DNA of 46,035 nt from CAZKJL01 sp964611095 (GCA_964611095.1 CAZSWJ010000011.1:1-46035), one strand, 5' to 3'. Counted from the first letter of the stretch, positions 1 to 8,676 are shown. Numbers and translations: made by a program. Notes: generated by a model from the sequence alone, not told the origin.

Positions 1-230
1 ACATGATCAGCAACATCATGGAGCTCCGCGCACGCGGCGCCATGATCATCGGCATCGCACCGAAGAAACACGACGTGTTCGATCACTGGATCAAGGTCCC
101 CGATGCGGGTTCGGCTCAGCCGATCGTGAACGTCATTCCCATCCAGATTTTGGCGTATCTCCTTGCGATTCTGCGTGGCAGGGATCCGGATATGCCGAGG
201 AACTTGGCAAAATCGGTTACCGTGAAATAA
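1..230 (+). CDS. glmS: Glucosamine-fructose-6-phosphate aminotransferase, 3' end only
   Basis: This is the C-terminal piece, about 75 residues, of the enzyme that makes glucosamine-6-phosphate from fructose-6-phosphate and glutamine, the entry step to UDP-GlcNAc and peptidoglycan. The reading frame is open from the first base, so the gene starts outside the window. The end PRNLAKSVTV plus the preceding PIQILAYLLAILRG match the conserved end of the second SIS (isomerase) domain of GlmS. The glutaminase domain is not visible. The stop is TAA at 228-230. It fits the wall-synthesis genes elsewhere in the window (murC, murJ, PBP). Confidence 0.9.
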   Translation, partial: MISNIMELRARGAMIIGIAPKKHDVFDHWIKVPDAGSAQPIVNVIPIQILAYLLAILRGRDPDMPRNLAKSVTVK

Positions 231-243
231 ATCGAAGGGATTT

Positions 244-275
244 TGCCCTGAGCGAACGCAGTGAGTCGAAGGGCG
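244..275. repeat. Imperfect inverted repeat after glmS
   Basis: A GCCCTGAGCGAA...TCGAAGGGC inverted repeat lies 14 nt after the glmS stop. Similar CCCTGAGCG/TCGAAGGG hairpins are common intergenic repeats in many bacteria. It could slow or end glmS transcription, but no T-run follows. A short direct repeat (ACCGTGAAATA/ACGGTGAAATA) brackets it, one copy of which overlaps the end of glmS. Confidence 0.5.
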
Positions 276-346
276 AAGAGCGTGACGGTGAAATAGTTCT
301 TCATTCAGAGTTCAGTGGTACTTCTTCCACTTTCTTTTGACGCAAT

Positions 347-508
347 GCGAGTGTCACTTCTTTGTCGCGACAAAGAAGTAACCAAGAAAACGCTGCGCGC
401 CGATACCCACCCTCACCCCCCGCTGCGGCGCGCTCCACCCCTTTGGATGTGGATTCACACGCTCGTAGTTCCTTGCACTCTTTGCAATCATTGCATCCCT
501 TGCAATCC
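347..508. repeat. Dispersed hairpin/nonamer repeat, copy 1
   Basis: The first of two related elements flanking the metallophosphoesterase gene. It starts with a 24-bp perfect palindrome at 356-379 (arms ACTTCTTTGTCG / CGACAAAGAAGT). A well conserved block to about 466 follows, including CCCACCCTCACCCCCCGC. It ends with four tandem 9-bp units (consensus YTTGCAATC) at 472-507. Copy 2 at 1507-1687 keeps the same order. It looks like a non-coding REP/MITE-type element. Peptides read on the minus strand look alike in both copies only because the DNA is conserved. Confidence 0.75.
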
Positions 509-519
509 ATAGTCCTCCA

Positions 520-548
520 TTGACGCGCTGAACTACGAGCTTCAAAAT
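520..548 (+). promoter_or_regulatory. Promoter of the metallophosphoesterase gene
   Basis: TTGACG (520-525), a 17-bp spacer and CAAAAT (543-548). The start codon lies only 8 nt after the -10 box, so transcription should begin at or next to the ATG and give a leaderless mRNA. Confidence 0.65.
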
Positions 549-556
549 CCCGCCCC

Positions 557-1495
557 ATGCCGAACCGACTTGTTTCCACTGTCCGCATCGGCGACAAGGA
601 TTTCGACTACGGATCGGACATTCATTTCCGGGCCGAAGGTCTCTCTCCGCAAAAAGCCGCGGAAGGACTCGCGTGCAGATTTGCGGAGCATCAGAGTAGC
701 GCAGCATTAATTCTGCCCGGTGACTTGTACCACGCCGAAAGCTCGGCGAACTGGAGAGTGGGCTTGGATACGAGCCGTGCCATCAATTTATTTTTGCATG
801 AGCTTCGGAAAATGTATCAGACGGTGTTGTACGTCCCCGGGAATCATTGCTTGCGTCGCGAGTCCCCCGTCGACGATCCATGGGCCGACATCGATCCGCC
901 CCGTGGCGTCATCATGCCTCGCGGAACAGAGCCGGTCATCGAGACGGTCGGCGGCCGCCGCATTCTGCTCGCGAATCTTTTCTATGACGGCAACTTCATC
1001 GAGGGTCATCCGCTCAATGACGAAGATTTTGAGAGGCTCATCGATTCCACGACCGACGGCAACCATTTGCTGCGCGGAGGAAAGTCCGTCGAGTACTACC
1101 GCCGCCTCACGCAGGTCGCCGCCCAGGCTTTGACGCCGGACATCGATGCGATGGTGACGCACGTGCCGCCGCATCCTTCCAGTGCGACCTGGCGCGTGAA
1201 CGGACACGATGATCCGAATCTTCCCGGGAATTTTGAAGGACAAATCGTGAGTTTACCGCAGCAGGATGAGGAAACTGCGGCACTCTGGCGCAGCTCTCCG
1301 GACCATGTGCGACATCGGCTCAACGCCAAATCGGCGATGCTCGGCAGCAACATTTTCGATCCGCGACTGGGAGCGCAGCCGCGCGACGGGCTCACCGTGA
1401 TTTTCGGTCACCATCATCGCGATGAAGATCGCACGCATCGCATCGGCGAACGAGACGTGCGGTTCTTATCGCATCAGAGGGTGCAGAAGGGATAA
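557..1495 (+). CDS. Calcineurin-like metallophosphoesterase
   Basis: A 312-residue protein with the five motifs of the calcineurin-like phosphoesterase fold in order: D-x-H in SDIHF (residues 20-24), GDLYH (55-59), GNH (95-97), a lone His in THVPPHP near residue 200, and GHHH near 284-287. These residues bind a two-metal centre that hydrolyses phosphomonoesters or phosphodiesters. The substrate cannot be told from sequence. There is no signal peptide, so it is probably cytoplasmic. It stands alone between two copies of a dispersed repeat and has its own promoter at 520-548. The ATG at 557 is favoured because the -10 box lies 8 nt upstream; no Shine-Dalgarno sequence is present. Confidence 0.85.
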   Translation: MPNRLVSTVRIGDKDFDYGSDIHFRAEGLSPQKAAEGLACRFAEHQSSAALILPGDLYHAESSANWRVGLDTSRAINLFLHELRKMYQTVLYVPGNHCLRRESPVDDPWADIDPPRGVIMPRGTEPVIETVGGRRILLANLFYDGNFIEGHPLNDEDFERLIDSTTDGNHLLRGGKSVEYYRRLTQVAAQALTPDIDAMVTHVPPHPSSATWRVNGHDDPNLPGNFEGQIVSLPQQDEETAALWRSSPDHVRHRLNAKSAMLGSNIFDPRLGAQPRDGLTVIFGHHHRDEDRTHRIGERDVRFLSHQRVQKG

Positions 1496-1506
1496 CGTTT
1501 TGAATT

Positions 1507-1687
1507 CGAGTGTCACTTCTTTGTCCGCGACAAAGAAGTGACCAAGAAAGCGCTCTTGGCCGATACCCACCCTCACCCCCCGCTGCGGCGCGCTCCATCC
1601 CTTGGGATGTGGATGCATACGCTCGTTGATTTTCGTTACGGCATTTTTCCAAGGCGACACGTTGCAATGTTTGCATTCCTTGCAGTC
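1507..1687. repeat. Dispersed hairpin/nonamer repeat, copy 2
   Basis: The second copy, lying between the convergent metallophosphoesterase and PBP genes. The hairpin has 14-bp arms beginning GTCACTTCTTTGTC with a 3-nt loop (centre about 1527). The conserved block runs to about 1626. Three 9-bp units (GTTGCAATG, TTTGCATTC, CTTGCAGTC) at 1661-1687 stop directly at the PBP stop codon. Compared with copy 1 the palindrome centre differs but both arms remain complementary. It may serve as a terminator for both genes. Confidence 0.75.
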
Positions 1688-4237
1688 CTATTTCTTTTCA
1701 TCAGGTGGAATGCCGTAGTAGTCGAAGAGGAACGCCGCGATGTCTTTGAACAGCGGAGCTGCGGACTTGGATCCGAAGTCGTCTTTGCGCGGACGGTCGA
1801 GCTTCACGAGGATGACGAACTTGGGGTGATCCACGGGCGCGTAACCGCCGTACGTGGCGATCGTTGAGCCCGTGCCGCTTTCGTATTTTCCTCCGGGGCC
1901 GGCGATCTGTGACGTTCCGGTTTTACCGGCGATGCGGTGGCCGTTCACTTTGCCGGCTTTGGCGAAACCGAATTCGGCGCCGTGGATGAGCATGGACGTG
2001 ATGGTGTCCGCCGTTTCGGGTTTGATGATTTGCCCGAGCACGACGGGCATCTTGGTATCCACCGTGCCGTCCGAGTGGCGGACTTCGTCCACGATGCTCG
2101 GTCGCATCAGTTTGCCGCCGTTCGCGAGTGCCGAGAACGCCGTCACCATTTGCATCGGCGTCACCGTGATGCCTTGTCCGAACGCCATGGTCATGACGAG
2201 AGCGGGGTTCCACTCGCGCCACGGCTTCAGGTCGCCGGGAAGCTCGTTGTCGAGCTCGATGCCCGTGATGCGTCCGAACCCGAATTGGTCGAGCGCCGAC
2301 GAGAACAATTTGCGGCCGAGCTTCCTGCTGACGCTCGTCATGCAGGTGTTGATGGAGAAATCGAGACAATCCACCATCGTCACTTTTCCGTAGTACTTGT
2401 TGAGAGCGTTCTTGATGGTGAAGACGTCCACTTTCACGGCGCCCGTGTCGTTGTAGATGTCGAGCGGCGACACTTCGCCCTGGTCGATGGCGATGGCCAT
2501 GGTGACGGGTTTCATGACGGAGCCCGGCTCGTACACTTCCTGCACCGTGCGGTTGATGTACGAACCCACGCCGATGTTGTTCTTGTACTTCAGCCAAATG
2601 CCGCTGCGGCTCGTGGGGAACACTTCTCTGCGGTTGTTGTCGCCGATGTACATGTAGTACCGCGTGATGCTCGGCAAGTCGTACAGCTGTTCCAGTTCGC
2701 CGAGTTTCTGCTGCGTTTCTTTGGAGAGCCTCTGGCGTCCTTCGCCGGTGAGGTCGGGCAGGTATGCCTTGAGCACGCGGGCGTTCGTCTGCGGATTGAA
2801 GACTTCCACGACGATCAGCTTTTCGCGTTCGGGATCGATGGAGATCGGTTCTTTTTCGTACACCGCGGCGTACGTGTTGTTGTCGAACAGCGGCGCGTTT
2901 GCCATGGCGATGATGCGCCCGGTGAACGGATCCATGATGATGACTTGTCCGCTCTGGGCGTCGACTTTCTTCACCATGGCGTCGAGGAGTTCCTCCACTT
3001 TCGCCTGCACGAATCGGTCGATGCTGAGCACGATGGTCGAGCCGTCGCGCGGGTCGATGAATTTTTGATCCGACGAAATGATCTGTCCGCCGAACGGGTC
3101 GCTCACCGAGGCGATGAGACCTTCTTGCCCGCGGAGCGTGGAGTCGTACGCGCGCTCGATGCCGTACTGCGGTTCCTGCTGCGCGTTGATGAACCCGACG
3201 ACGTGCGAACCGATGCGCGTATCGGGATAGAAGCGCCAGTGTTGCGGCACGAGGGCCACGGCGCGGAACGGATCGTACAGAATGACGCTTCCCTTTTTCG
3301 CACCCGACGCGAGTGCTTGCTGGTAGGTCGTCTGTGCTTCTTCGGCGTGCTTTTCCTTGAGCTCACGGATGCGGCGCGAGAGCTCCGGCGGCAGCTTGGC
3401 CATCACCGGAACGTAGCGGAGCGGGCGCTGCAGCATGCGGGTTTTGAGCACTCCGGGGTCTTGCTCCAAAATCGGCGAAAGTTGCCGGGAGATGCTTCCC
3501 ACATCGGTTTGATCGATGAGATCCGGATTCACGTACACCAGTTTCTGATCGGTGTTGGCGAAGACTCCCGGAATGGCGAGCTTCATGGTGTCGGCGAGTT
3601 GCTTCTTGTTCGCGCTGTACAGGAGCGGCATGAACGTCACGGTTCTCTGGCGGATGCGCTCCTCGATGTAGCGGGCGAAGAGTCGGCGAATTTCCACGAT
3701 GTCGGGCACGGACGACGCGCCGTTCGGCATCACGGCACCGGTGAGGATCGCGATGGTGCGTCCCGAGCCGAACCCGCTCTCCACGAATTGCACTTTGGCC
3801 ATCGGGTCGAACGCCGCTTTGTAGAATTGGTTCAGCTCCGTGGGACACGACGGATCGCCCTTGCGGCAGAGCGCATCGAACTCGGGCGTCACGAGAATTC
3901 CGGCGAGTTCGTCGGCGACTTTGCCGTGGTCACCAGGAATGACGAGCGGATCAACGTAGAGCAGGTCCAGCGTCGTGTTCGTGGCGAGAATGCTCGTGCC
4001 GTCCGTCTTGCTGTTGCGGCTCAAAATTTCTCCGCGCTTTGCGGAGAGCACCACGCCGCCGAACTGCTGATCCTGGGCGCGTCGATGGTATTCCTCGCCG
4101 CTCACCACCTGCAGTTCGATGAGGCGTCCCACGATGATGAGACAGATGAACAGGAGAATTCCGTGCAGCACGAAGATCCGGCGCTCAAACGAACGACGCT
4201 TCTGCGTTTCCGACAGTGCTCCGGACCTTGCGTGCAT
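1688..4237 (-). CDS. Class B penicillin-binding protein (PBP2/FtsI-type transpeptidase)
   Basis: An 849-residue D,D-transpeptidase that cross-links peptidoglycan outside the membrane. A single N-terminal membrane helix (about residues 20-42) is followed by a dimerisation domain of about 400 residues and the transpeptidase domain. The active-site motifs are clear: SVMK with catalytic Ser573, SIN at 628-630 and KTG at 772-774. At about 850 residues it is longer than typical FtsI (near 600), the excess lying in insertions in the N-terminal and pre-catalytic regions. The ATG at 4237 is preferred over an upstream TTG at 4261 because an extended -10 (TGGTACCCT) ends 7 nt before it. It follows the methyltransferase-like gene on the same strand. 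FtsI and PBP2 (MrdA) cannot be separated by eye. Confidence 0.9.
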   Translation of the reverse strand: MHARSGALSETQKRRSFERRIFVLHGILLFICLIIVGRLIELQVVSGEEYHRRAQDQQFGGVVLSAKRGEILSRNSKTDGTSILATNTTLDLLYVDPLVIPGDHGKVADELAGILVTPEFDALCRKGDPSCPTELNQFYKAAFDPMAKVQFVESGFGSGRTIAILTGAVMPNGASSVPDIVEIRRLFARYIEERIRQRTVTFMPLLYSANKKQLADTMKLAIPGVFANTDQKLVYVNPDLIDQTDVGSISRQLSPILEQDPGVLKTRMLQRPLRYVPVMAKLPPELSRRIRELKEKHAEEAQTTYQQALASGAKKGSVILYDPFRAVALVPQHWRFYPDTRIGSHVVGFINAQQEPQYGIERAYDSTLRGQEGLIASVSDPFGGQIISSDQKFIDPRDGSTIVLSIDRFVQAKVEELLDAMVKKVDAQSGQVIIMDPFTGRIIAMANAPLFDNNTYAAVYEKEPISIDPEREKLIVVEVFNPQTNARVLKAYLPDLTGEGRQRLSKETQQKLGELEQLYDLPSITRYYMYIGDNNRREVFPTSRSGIWLKYKNNIGVGSYINRTVQEVYEPGSVMKPVTMAIAIDQGEVSPLDIYNDTGAVKVDVFTIKNALNKYYGKVTMVDCLDFSINTCMTSVSRKLGRKLFSSALDQFGFGRITGIELDNELPGDLKPWREWNPALVMTMAFGQGITVTPMQMVTAFSALANGGKLMRPSIVDEVRHSDGTVDTKMPVVLGQIIKPETADTITSMLIHGAEFGFAKAGKVNGHRIAGKTGTSQIAGPGGKYESGTGSTIATYGGYAPVDHPKFVILVKLDRPRKDDFGSKSAAPLFKDIAAFLFDYYGIPPDEKK

Positions 4238-4304
4238 GGAGTTCAGGGTACCACAAAACAATGTCGTTTCTCATGGTCCGTGACATCTTTGCATCTTGAA
4301 AAGA

Positions 4305-5381
4305 TTAAGGATTTCCCAGGGCTTCCACGGGCCGAGGTTCGTTGATCGGTACCACGCCGATGCCGATCAATTGCCGCGGTTCCGTACTGCGCGGAGCCTG
4401 CTCGAGGCGTGTGGATGTTCCGGAAAATTCGGAATAGTCGATGGTCGTTCCGGCCTCAAGCGCATTCAAATCGTCCACGAGCACCGAGAGCATGCGAATT
4501 TTGAAGTGATCGAGAAGATCGGGGGTCAGATTGCGCAACATGAAGGAAGCGGCGATCATGCTTCGTGCCTGCTCGTCTTCGGGAATGGGTTGCCCCGAAA
4601 GTTCTTCGTAGAGGTCGTACATTCTTTGAGTATTCGCTCGCTGTACCGTCATGAAAATGCCGGTGGCGTCCATTTCATTCCGCGTAAAATTGATGACGTT
4701 GCGCATCATGACGTTGGCGACCTCGCCACCCCTCGCGGAGAGCAATTGATTGTGCGACTGGCCGGTGTACGGCACGTCTTGCATGGCGATTTCGGAGGTG
4801 ACGCCGGGAAGCGTGAGAGAAACGGACGTCGGCGCACGCACGCCGCTCGCACGGATTTTTCTCAGAACGGCCATCAACACATCCATCTTTCCGCGAGCGT
4901 CGTCGCGGACGATGACGATCCTGTTGTCCGGCGTCAGGTTGAGTGAGTCGATTTTTCCCGGATTCGGAAAGTACTCCGCTCGCAGAATGGGCTTCCCTCG
5001 TTCTTTGACGATCTTCTCTTTGCCGAGGATGTGCTCTTCCACGACATGGCCTTCCGATCGCAATCGTTCCACGGATCGTCTGGCCATGATGTCATTCACT
5101 TCCACGCCGATGAGCAAAGATTGTCTGCCGCTCTCGCGCAATTTTTGCGACATGTCTCCCAACAAGTGAGCGGGTCCGCTGCCCATGTCCACATGAACCA
5201 GCGGTTCATCATTGCCGTGGCCGTTTCGCGCCTGTTGCATGAGCGCCGATCCGGCGACGAACCGACCCATGAGATCGTACAGACCTTCTTGGTTCAAATG
5301 CTCGGCACTTTCCGTGAAGGTTCTTGCGTACGACTCTTTGCCGGAACTCGCCATATCCTGCAGCTGTCGATCGAGTGACAT
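4305..5381 (-). CDS. Putative SAM-dependent methyltransferase-like protein
   Basis: A 358-residue soluble protein. Residues around 63-78 (VHVDMGSGPAHLL) resemble motif I of class I methyltransferases (hydrophobic-D-x-G-x-G). LLIGVEVND follows about 20 residues later with an acidic residue at the end of strand 2, as expected for cofactor-ribose binding. No substrate-recognition domain is recognised, and the C-terminal third is unlike any family I know. It lies between purA and the PBP gene on the same strand, but has its own promoter. It could also be a catalytically inactive Rossmann protein. Confidence 0.55.
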   Translation of the reverse strand: MSLDRQLQDMASSGKESYARTFTESAEHLNQEGLYDLMGRFVAGSALMQQARNGHGNDEPLVHVDMGSGPAHLLGDMSQKLRESGRQSLLIGVEVNDIMARRSVERLRSEGHVVEEHILGKEKIVKERGKPILRAEYFPNPGKIDSLNLTPDNRIVIVRDDARGKMDVLMAVLRKIRASGVRAPTSVSLTLPGVTSEIAMQDVPYTGQSHNQLLSARGGEVANVMMRNVINFTRNEMDATGIFMTVQRANTQRMYDLYEELSGQPIPEDEQARSMIAASFMLRNLTPDLLDHFKIRMLSVLVDDLNALEAGTTIDYSEFSGTSTRLEQAPRSTEPRQLIGIGVVPINEPRPVEALGNP

Positions 5382-5389
5382 AGGTTTGT

Positions 5390-5418
5390 ATTTTTATCAT
5401 TTATTGTCGATACGTCAA
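5390..5418 (-). promoter_or_regulatory. Promoter of the methyltransferase-like gene
   Basis: Minus strand: TTGACG (5413-5418), 17-bp spacer, then AAAAAT (5390-5395), overlapping TAAAAA. The ATG at 5381 begins 8 nt downstream, so the mRNA is probably leaderless. Confidence 0.65.
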
Positions 5419-5420
5419 TA

Positions 5421-6644
5421 TTATCGCACAATGATCTCTTCGCGTCCCTGACCCGTTCCAATGAGCCGTACGGGCACTTTGGCAACTTTCTCGATGAAGA
5501 GCACGTACTCCTGAGCGGCCTTGGGAAGCTTCTTGAACTCCGTGATGCCGCGGGTGGACGTCTTCCAACCTTTCATCGTTTCGTACTTGGCTTTGCCCGC
5601 CGTGTCGACGCCGATGCCGACGGGAATCTCCGCTTCGTCGTCGAGTACGTCGAGCTTGGTGAGATTCAAACACGTGAAGCCGTTGATGAACGTGCTGTAG
5701 GCGATGTCCGGCATGTGGAGCCAGCCGCAGCGTCGCGGACGTCCCGTGACCGAGCCGTACTCCCCTCCCCGCTCGCGGAGCTTGTCGCCGCGCTCACCCG
5801 TTTCCTCGGTGAGGAATTCACCCGAGCCGACGCGCGAGCAGTACGCTTTCACGATGCCGATGCACGACTTCAGCGCGCTCGGTGCCAGGCCCAAGCCTTG
5901 GAGCGCACCGGCGGCCGTGGTGTAGCTGCTCGTGACGTACGGATACGTGCCGTGATCGAGATCGAGCAGCGTGGCCTGCGCACCTTCGATGACGACGGTT
6001 TTCTCTTCCATCAAATCGCGCATGAAGTGCGGCAGCGACGGAACGATGCGATTGCGGATGACCTTTTTCGCGGCTTCCAGATTCGAAATTTCGACGTCGA
6101 CGTTCACCGTGACGCCGTAGGCCTGCTTCACCGCTTTGGCGCGTTCGGTGAGATCGGCTTTCAAATTTTCTTTCAAGCGTTCCATGCGGATGCCCGTGCG
6201 TCCGGCCTTGTCCATGTACGCGGGACCGATTCCCTTTTTCGTCGTACCGATGGCGTTCGCACGCTTCTCCTCCATCGCTCCGTCGATCTCTTTGTGGAAA
6301 TCGAAGAGGATATGCGCGGCCGACGAAATGAACAGTCGGTCGACGAGTTCGACGCCGGCCTTCTTGAGCAGTTCGATTTCCTCGAGCAATGTCGGCAAGT
6401 GAATCACCATGCCCGAACCGAGCACGACGGGTTTATCGTGCAGACATCCGGCGGGCAGTAAGCGGAATACGTGCTTCTTGCCGCCGACGACGATGGTGTG
6501 TCCGGCGTTCGCTCCTCCGCACGCGCGGGCGATGACGTCGAAATGCTCACCGAGAATGTCGGTCACTTTTCCTTTTCCTTCGTCTCCCCACTGGGCTCCC
6601 ATGATTGCCGTCACGGAGCCGAGGTCGTGGAGGAGCGCTTTCAT
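5421..6644 (-). CDS. purA: Adenylosuccinate synthetase
   Basis: A 407-residue enzyme that joins IMP and aspartate using GTP to give adenylosuccinate, the first committed step to AMP. The glycine-rich loop GAQWGDEGKGK near residues 16-26 carries the catalytic Asp. GAQATLLDLDHGTYPYVTSS and the TGRPRRCGWL region are the IMP- and GTP-binding signatures. Length is slightly below the usual 420-430. The stop is 39 nt from the start of the next gene on the same strand, but a separate promoter sits between them. The leader is pyrimidine-rich (TCTCCTTCC before ATG). A GCTAAT box 8 nt upstream may be the -10. Confidence 0.96.
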   Translation of the reverse strand: MKALLHDLGSVTAIMGAQWGDEGKGKVTDILGEHFDVIARACGGANAGHTIVVGGKKHVFRLLPAGCLHDKPVVLGSGMVIHLPTLLEEIELLKKAGVELVDRLFISSAAHILFDFHKEIDGAMEEKRANAIGTTKKGIGPAYMDKAGRTGIRMERLKENLKADLTERAKAVKQAYGVTVNVDVEISNLEAAKKVIRNRIVPSLPHFMRDLMEEKTVVIEGAQATLLDLDHGTYPYVTSSYTTAAGALQGLGLAPSALKSCIGIVKAYCSRVGSGEFLTEETGERGDKLRERGGEYGSVTGRPRRCGWLHMPDIAYSTFINGFTCLNLTKLDVLDDEAEIPVGIGVDTAGKAKYETMKGWKTSTRGITEFKKLPKAAQEYVLFIEKVAKVPVRLIGTGQGREEIIVR

Positions 6645-6679
6645 GGAAGGAGATTAGCAAAGGCAGGCCAATGAAGGAA

Positions 6680-6728
6680 GGCGGGTAGCGAGTAGCGGGT
6701 AGCGGGTGGAAATGTCGGCTACTCGCCT
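6680..6728. repeat. GCGGGTA-heptamer hairpin repeat R1 (short form)
   Basis: An intergenic member of a six-copy family. The left arm has four tandem heptamers of the form GCGNNTA (GCGGGTA, GCGAGTA, GCGGGTA, GCGGGTG). The right arm is shortened (CTACTCGCC). It lies between prmC and purA and may end prmC transcription. Confidence 0.75.
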
Positions 6729-6729
6729 C

Positions 6730-7533
6730 TTATTTCATCAACAGCGACGCAACATCCTCGATCTGGTCACTCCGGAGTTCCATCACGATCCCCGTACACT
6801 TCTTGTTAGCCTTGGCGGCTTCCACGAGCGGAATGATCACGTCGAGTCCGTCGTCGCCCGCAAAGAGCGCTTCGTGCGGTTCGTAGTCCACCACATCGCG
6901 TTCCAACTCTTCGCCGTTCGGAATGTACGGCGGATTACTCACCACCAGAAACGGCTCACGCAAATTTTTCACGTGCTCAATGCCGTCGACGAGTGCGAAC
7001 TCGATTTTGTCATACGCACGCAGCGTCTCGGCATTCTTTTTTGCAATCACGAGCGCTTCTTCCGACGTATCCACGGCGATAATCTTCTGCGTGACACCTT
7101 CCAGTGCGAGCGTAATGGCGATGGCGCCCGAACCCGTTCCGACATCAACGATGATCTGCGGCGTTCCCGGGTGCAGCACCGCGGTGAGTACCGAAATGCC
7201 GCTGTCCACTTCTTCCTCGCGCGTCTGCGGATTCTTCAGGAAAAACAGGGCCTCACCCACGAGTCCTTCGGTCGCGGGCCTGGGAATCAGCACGCTCGGC
7301 GAGACGGTGAATTCGCGGCCGTAGAATTCTTTCTTCTCGGTGATGTACGCGATGGGCTCGCCTTTCATGCGGCGCGCTTCTTCCAGGCGGAAGCGCTGCA
7401 ATTCTTTCTGGTTCAACCTGTCATCGATGTGCGCCACGACCCACGTTCTGTTGTGCCCAAGCACGTGCGCGATGAGAAGTTCGCTTTCGATCTTCGGGAG
7501 TTTGGACGACGAGAGAATGTCACGGATGACCAT
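6730..7533 (-). CDS. prmC: Release factor glutamine methyltransferase
   Basis: A 267-residue SAM-dependent enzyme that N5-methylates the glutamine of the GGQ motif in peptide-chain release factors. It has the N-terminal helical region, motif I VDVGTGSGAIAI near the middle, and the diagnostic NPPYIP motif that holds the target glutamine. The ATG at 7533 has a TACCAT -10 box 6 nt upstream. It is divergent from the glycosyltransferase gene, their starts being 42 bp apart. The usual neighbour prfA is absent. Confidence 0.95.
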   Translation of the reverse strand: MVIRDILSSSKLPKIESELLIAHVLGHNRTWVVAHIDDRLNQKELQRFRLEEARRMKGEPIAYITEKKEFYGREFTVSPSVLIPRPATEGLVGEALFFLKNPQTREEEVDSGISVLTAVLHPGTPQIIVDVGTGSGAIAITLALEGVTQKIIAVDTSEEALVIAKKNAETLRAYDKIEFALVDGIEHVKNLREPFLVVSNPPYIPNGEELERDVVDYEPHEALFAGDDGLDVIIPLVEAAKANKKCTGIVMELRSDQIEDVASLLMK

Positions 7534-7539
7534 GGCCGC

Positions 7540-7548
7540 ATGGTACAC
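7540..7548. promoter_or_regulatory. Overlapping divergent -10 boxes (prmC / glycosyltransferase)
   Basis: On the minus strand TACCAT (7540-7545) ends 6 nt before the prmC ATG. On the plus strand TACACT (7543-7548) lies 27 nt before the glycosyltransferase ATG. The two boxes overlap, so polymerase binding at one should exclude the other. Confidence 0.45.
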
Positions 7549-7575
7549 TCTTCTTCCGGTTCCACGCCTCGCATC

Positions 7576-8676
7576 ATGCACGTTGTCAGTATCGATTGTC
7601 GGTTCGGATCCAAACACGCGGGCCTCGGCACCGTCACCCGTTCGCTCGTCACGGAGCTCGTGAAGCGTCGCGACGGCTTTGCGTACGTTCTCTTCGTCCG
7701 TTCGCTCGATGAGCCGTGGCTTTCGTCGCTGAAGTCCTTGAACGGCGTGACGCTCAAAGAAGCTCCGTTCGACCATTACTCGCTCTCCGAGCAGACCGAT
7801 TTTCCGAACTTGCTCCAGGACACCGAGTGCTCGCTTCTGCTGAGTCCGCATTTCAACGTGCCGATCTTTTGCCCGATTCCGTTCGTGTGCATGGTGCACG
7901 ATCTCATCTTGCACCGTTTCCCGGGGAACACGCCGTGGTACAAGCGCCTCGCCTACAAGTTGGTGCTCAGAAGTGCGATCAAGCGCGCAAAAAAAATTCT
8001 CACGGTGAGTGAGTTCACCAAAAAAGATATCGGCCTCCATTATGGCGCATCGGCCGAGGCCAAGACCGCAGTCACCTACCCCGCCGCAGGTTCCGCGTTC
8101 CATCCGCGTTTTGCGGGCGAGCAAGATGCCGCGCGAGCCGCGCACCGCTTGGACCGACCGTTCCTCCTCTATGTCGGCAACTGCAAGTCGCACAAGAATG
8201 TCACGATGCTTCTCGATGCGTTCGAGAAATCCGCACTGCCGAACGTCGACTTGGCGCTCGTGGTCACGGGACGCGAATGCGCCGCGCTTCGGCGCCGCGA
8301 AGGAGTTCGCTTTCTCCAAGACATCGACCCCGACGAACTGGCGGCGCTGTACTCCGGCGCTCTCGGTTGCGTGACGGCCACGCTCGCCGAAGGCTTTTGC
8401 ATTCCGCTCATCGAGGCCATGGCGTGCGGCTGCCCCGTCCTCGCGACGAACGTCGGCCCCCTTCCCGAGGTCTGCGGCGATCATGCACTGCTCGTCGAAC
8501 CGTCCGTCGACGCGCTCGCCGAGGGCATGCGCTCACTCGTGACGGACGCGTCGCTCCGCTCATCGACAAAGCGTCGCGCACTGCAGGATCACGCGGCGAC
8601 ATTCTCGTGGACGACGTCAGCCGAGATCACCGCCGATGTGCTCCGTGACACCCTTGCCTCACTCCCCTCCCCTTAA
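7576..8676 (+). CDS. GT4-family glycosyltransferase
   Basis: A 366-residue GT-B fold glycosyltransferase. The C-terminal half holds LLYVGNCKSHKNV (start of the nucleotide-sugar domain) and the family motif EGFCIPLIEAMACGCPV, whose two Glu residues (E-x7-E) bind the donor sugar nucleotide. The N-terminal half has VHDLILHRFP, common in GT4 mannosyl- and rhamnosyl-like transferases. It is probably a cytoplasmic or peripheral enzyme building a surface glycan; donor and acceptor are unknown. The ATG at 7576 follows a pyrimidine-rich leader. Its stop TAA abuts the next start (TAAATG), so the two are probably cotranscribed. Confidence 0.88.
   Translation: MHVVSIDCRFGSKHAGLGTVTRSLVTELVKRRDGFAYVLFVRSLDEPWLSSLKSLNGVTLKEAPFDHYSLSEQTDFPNLLQDTECSLLLSPHFNVPIFCPIPFVCMVHDLILHRFPGNTPWYKRLAYKLVLRSAIKRAKKILTVSEFTKKDIGLHYGASAEAKTAVTYPAAGSAFHPRFAGEQDAARAAHRLDRPFLLYVGNCKSHKNVTMLLDAFEKSALPNVDLALVVTGRECAALRRREGVRFLQDIDPDELAALYSGALGCVTATLAEGFCIPLIEAMACGCPVLATNVGPLPEVCGDHALLVEPSVDALAEGMRSLVTDASLRSSTKRRALQDHAATFSWTTSAEITADVLRDTLASLPSP

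Noticed and set aside
472..507. Tandem 9-bp units considered as a CRISPR-like array
   Set aside because: Units are too short, have no spacers and no cas genes nearby.
354..1676. Similar minus-strand peptides (containing WSAPQRGVRVGIG and FFVA) in both repeat copies, looking like a conserved small protein
   Set aside because: DNA identity of the repeat explains the similarity. Frames differ at both ends and include the palindrome, so a protein is unlikely.
1937..4345. Long open frame opposite the PBP gene (about 800 codons), rich in His, Arg, Asp and Val
   Set aside because: A shadow of GC-rich codon use on the coding strand. The opposite strand has a complete PBP with all catalytic motifs; the shadow has no recognisable domain.
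6706..8676. One long plus-strand frame running from 6706 through the glycosyltransferase
   Set aside because: The first 290 codons are antisense to prmC. The glycosyltransferase fold starts at the ATG at 7576.
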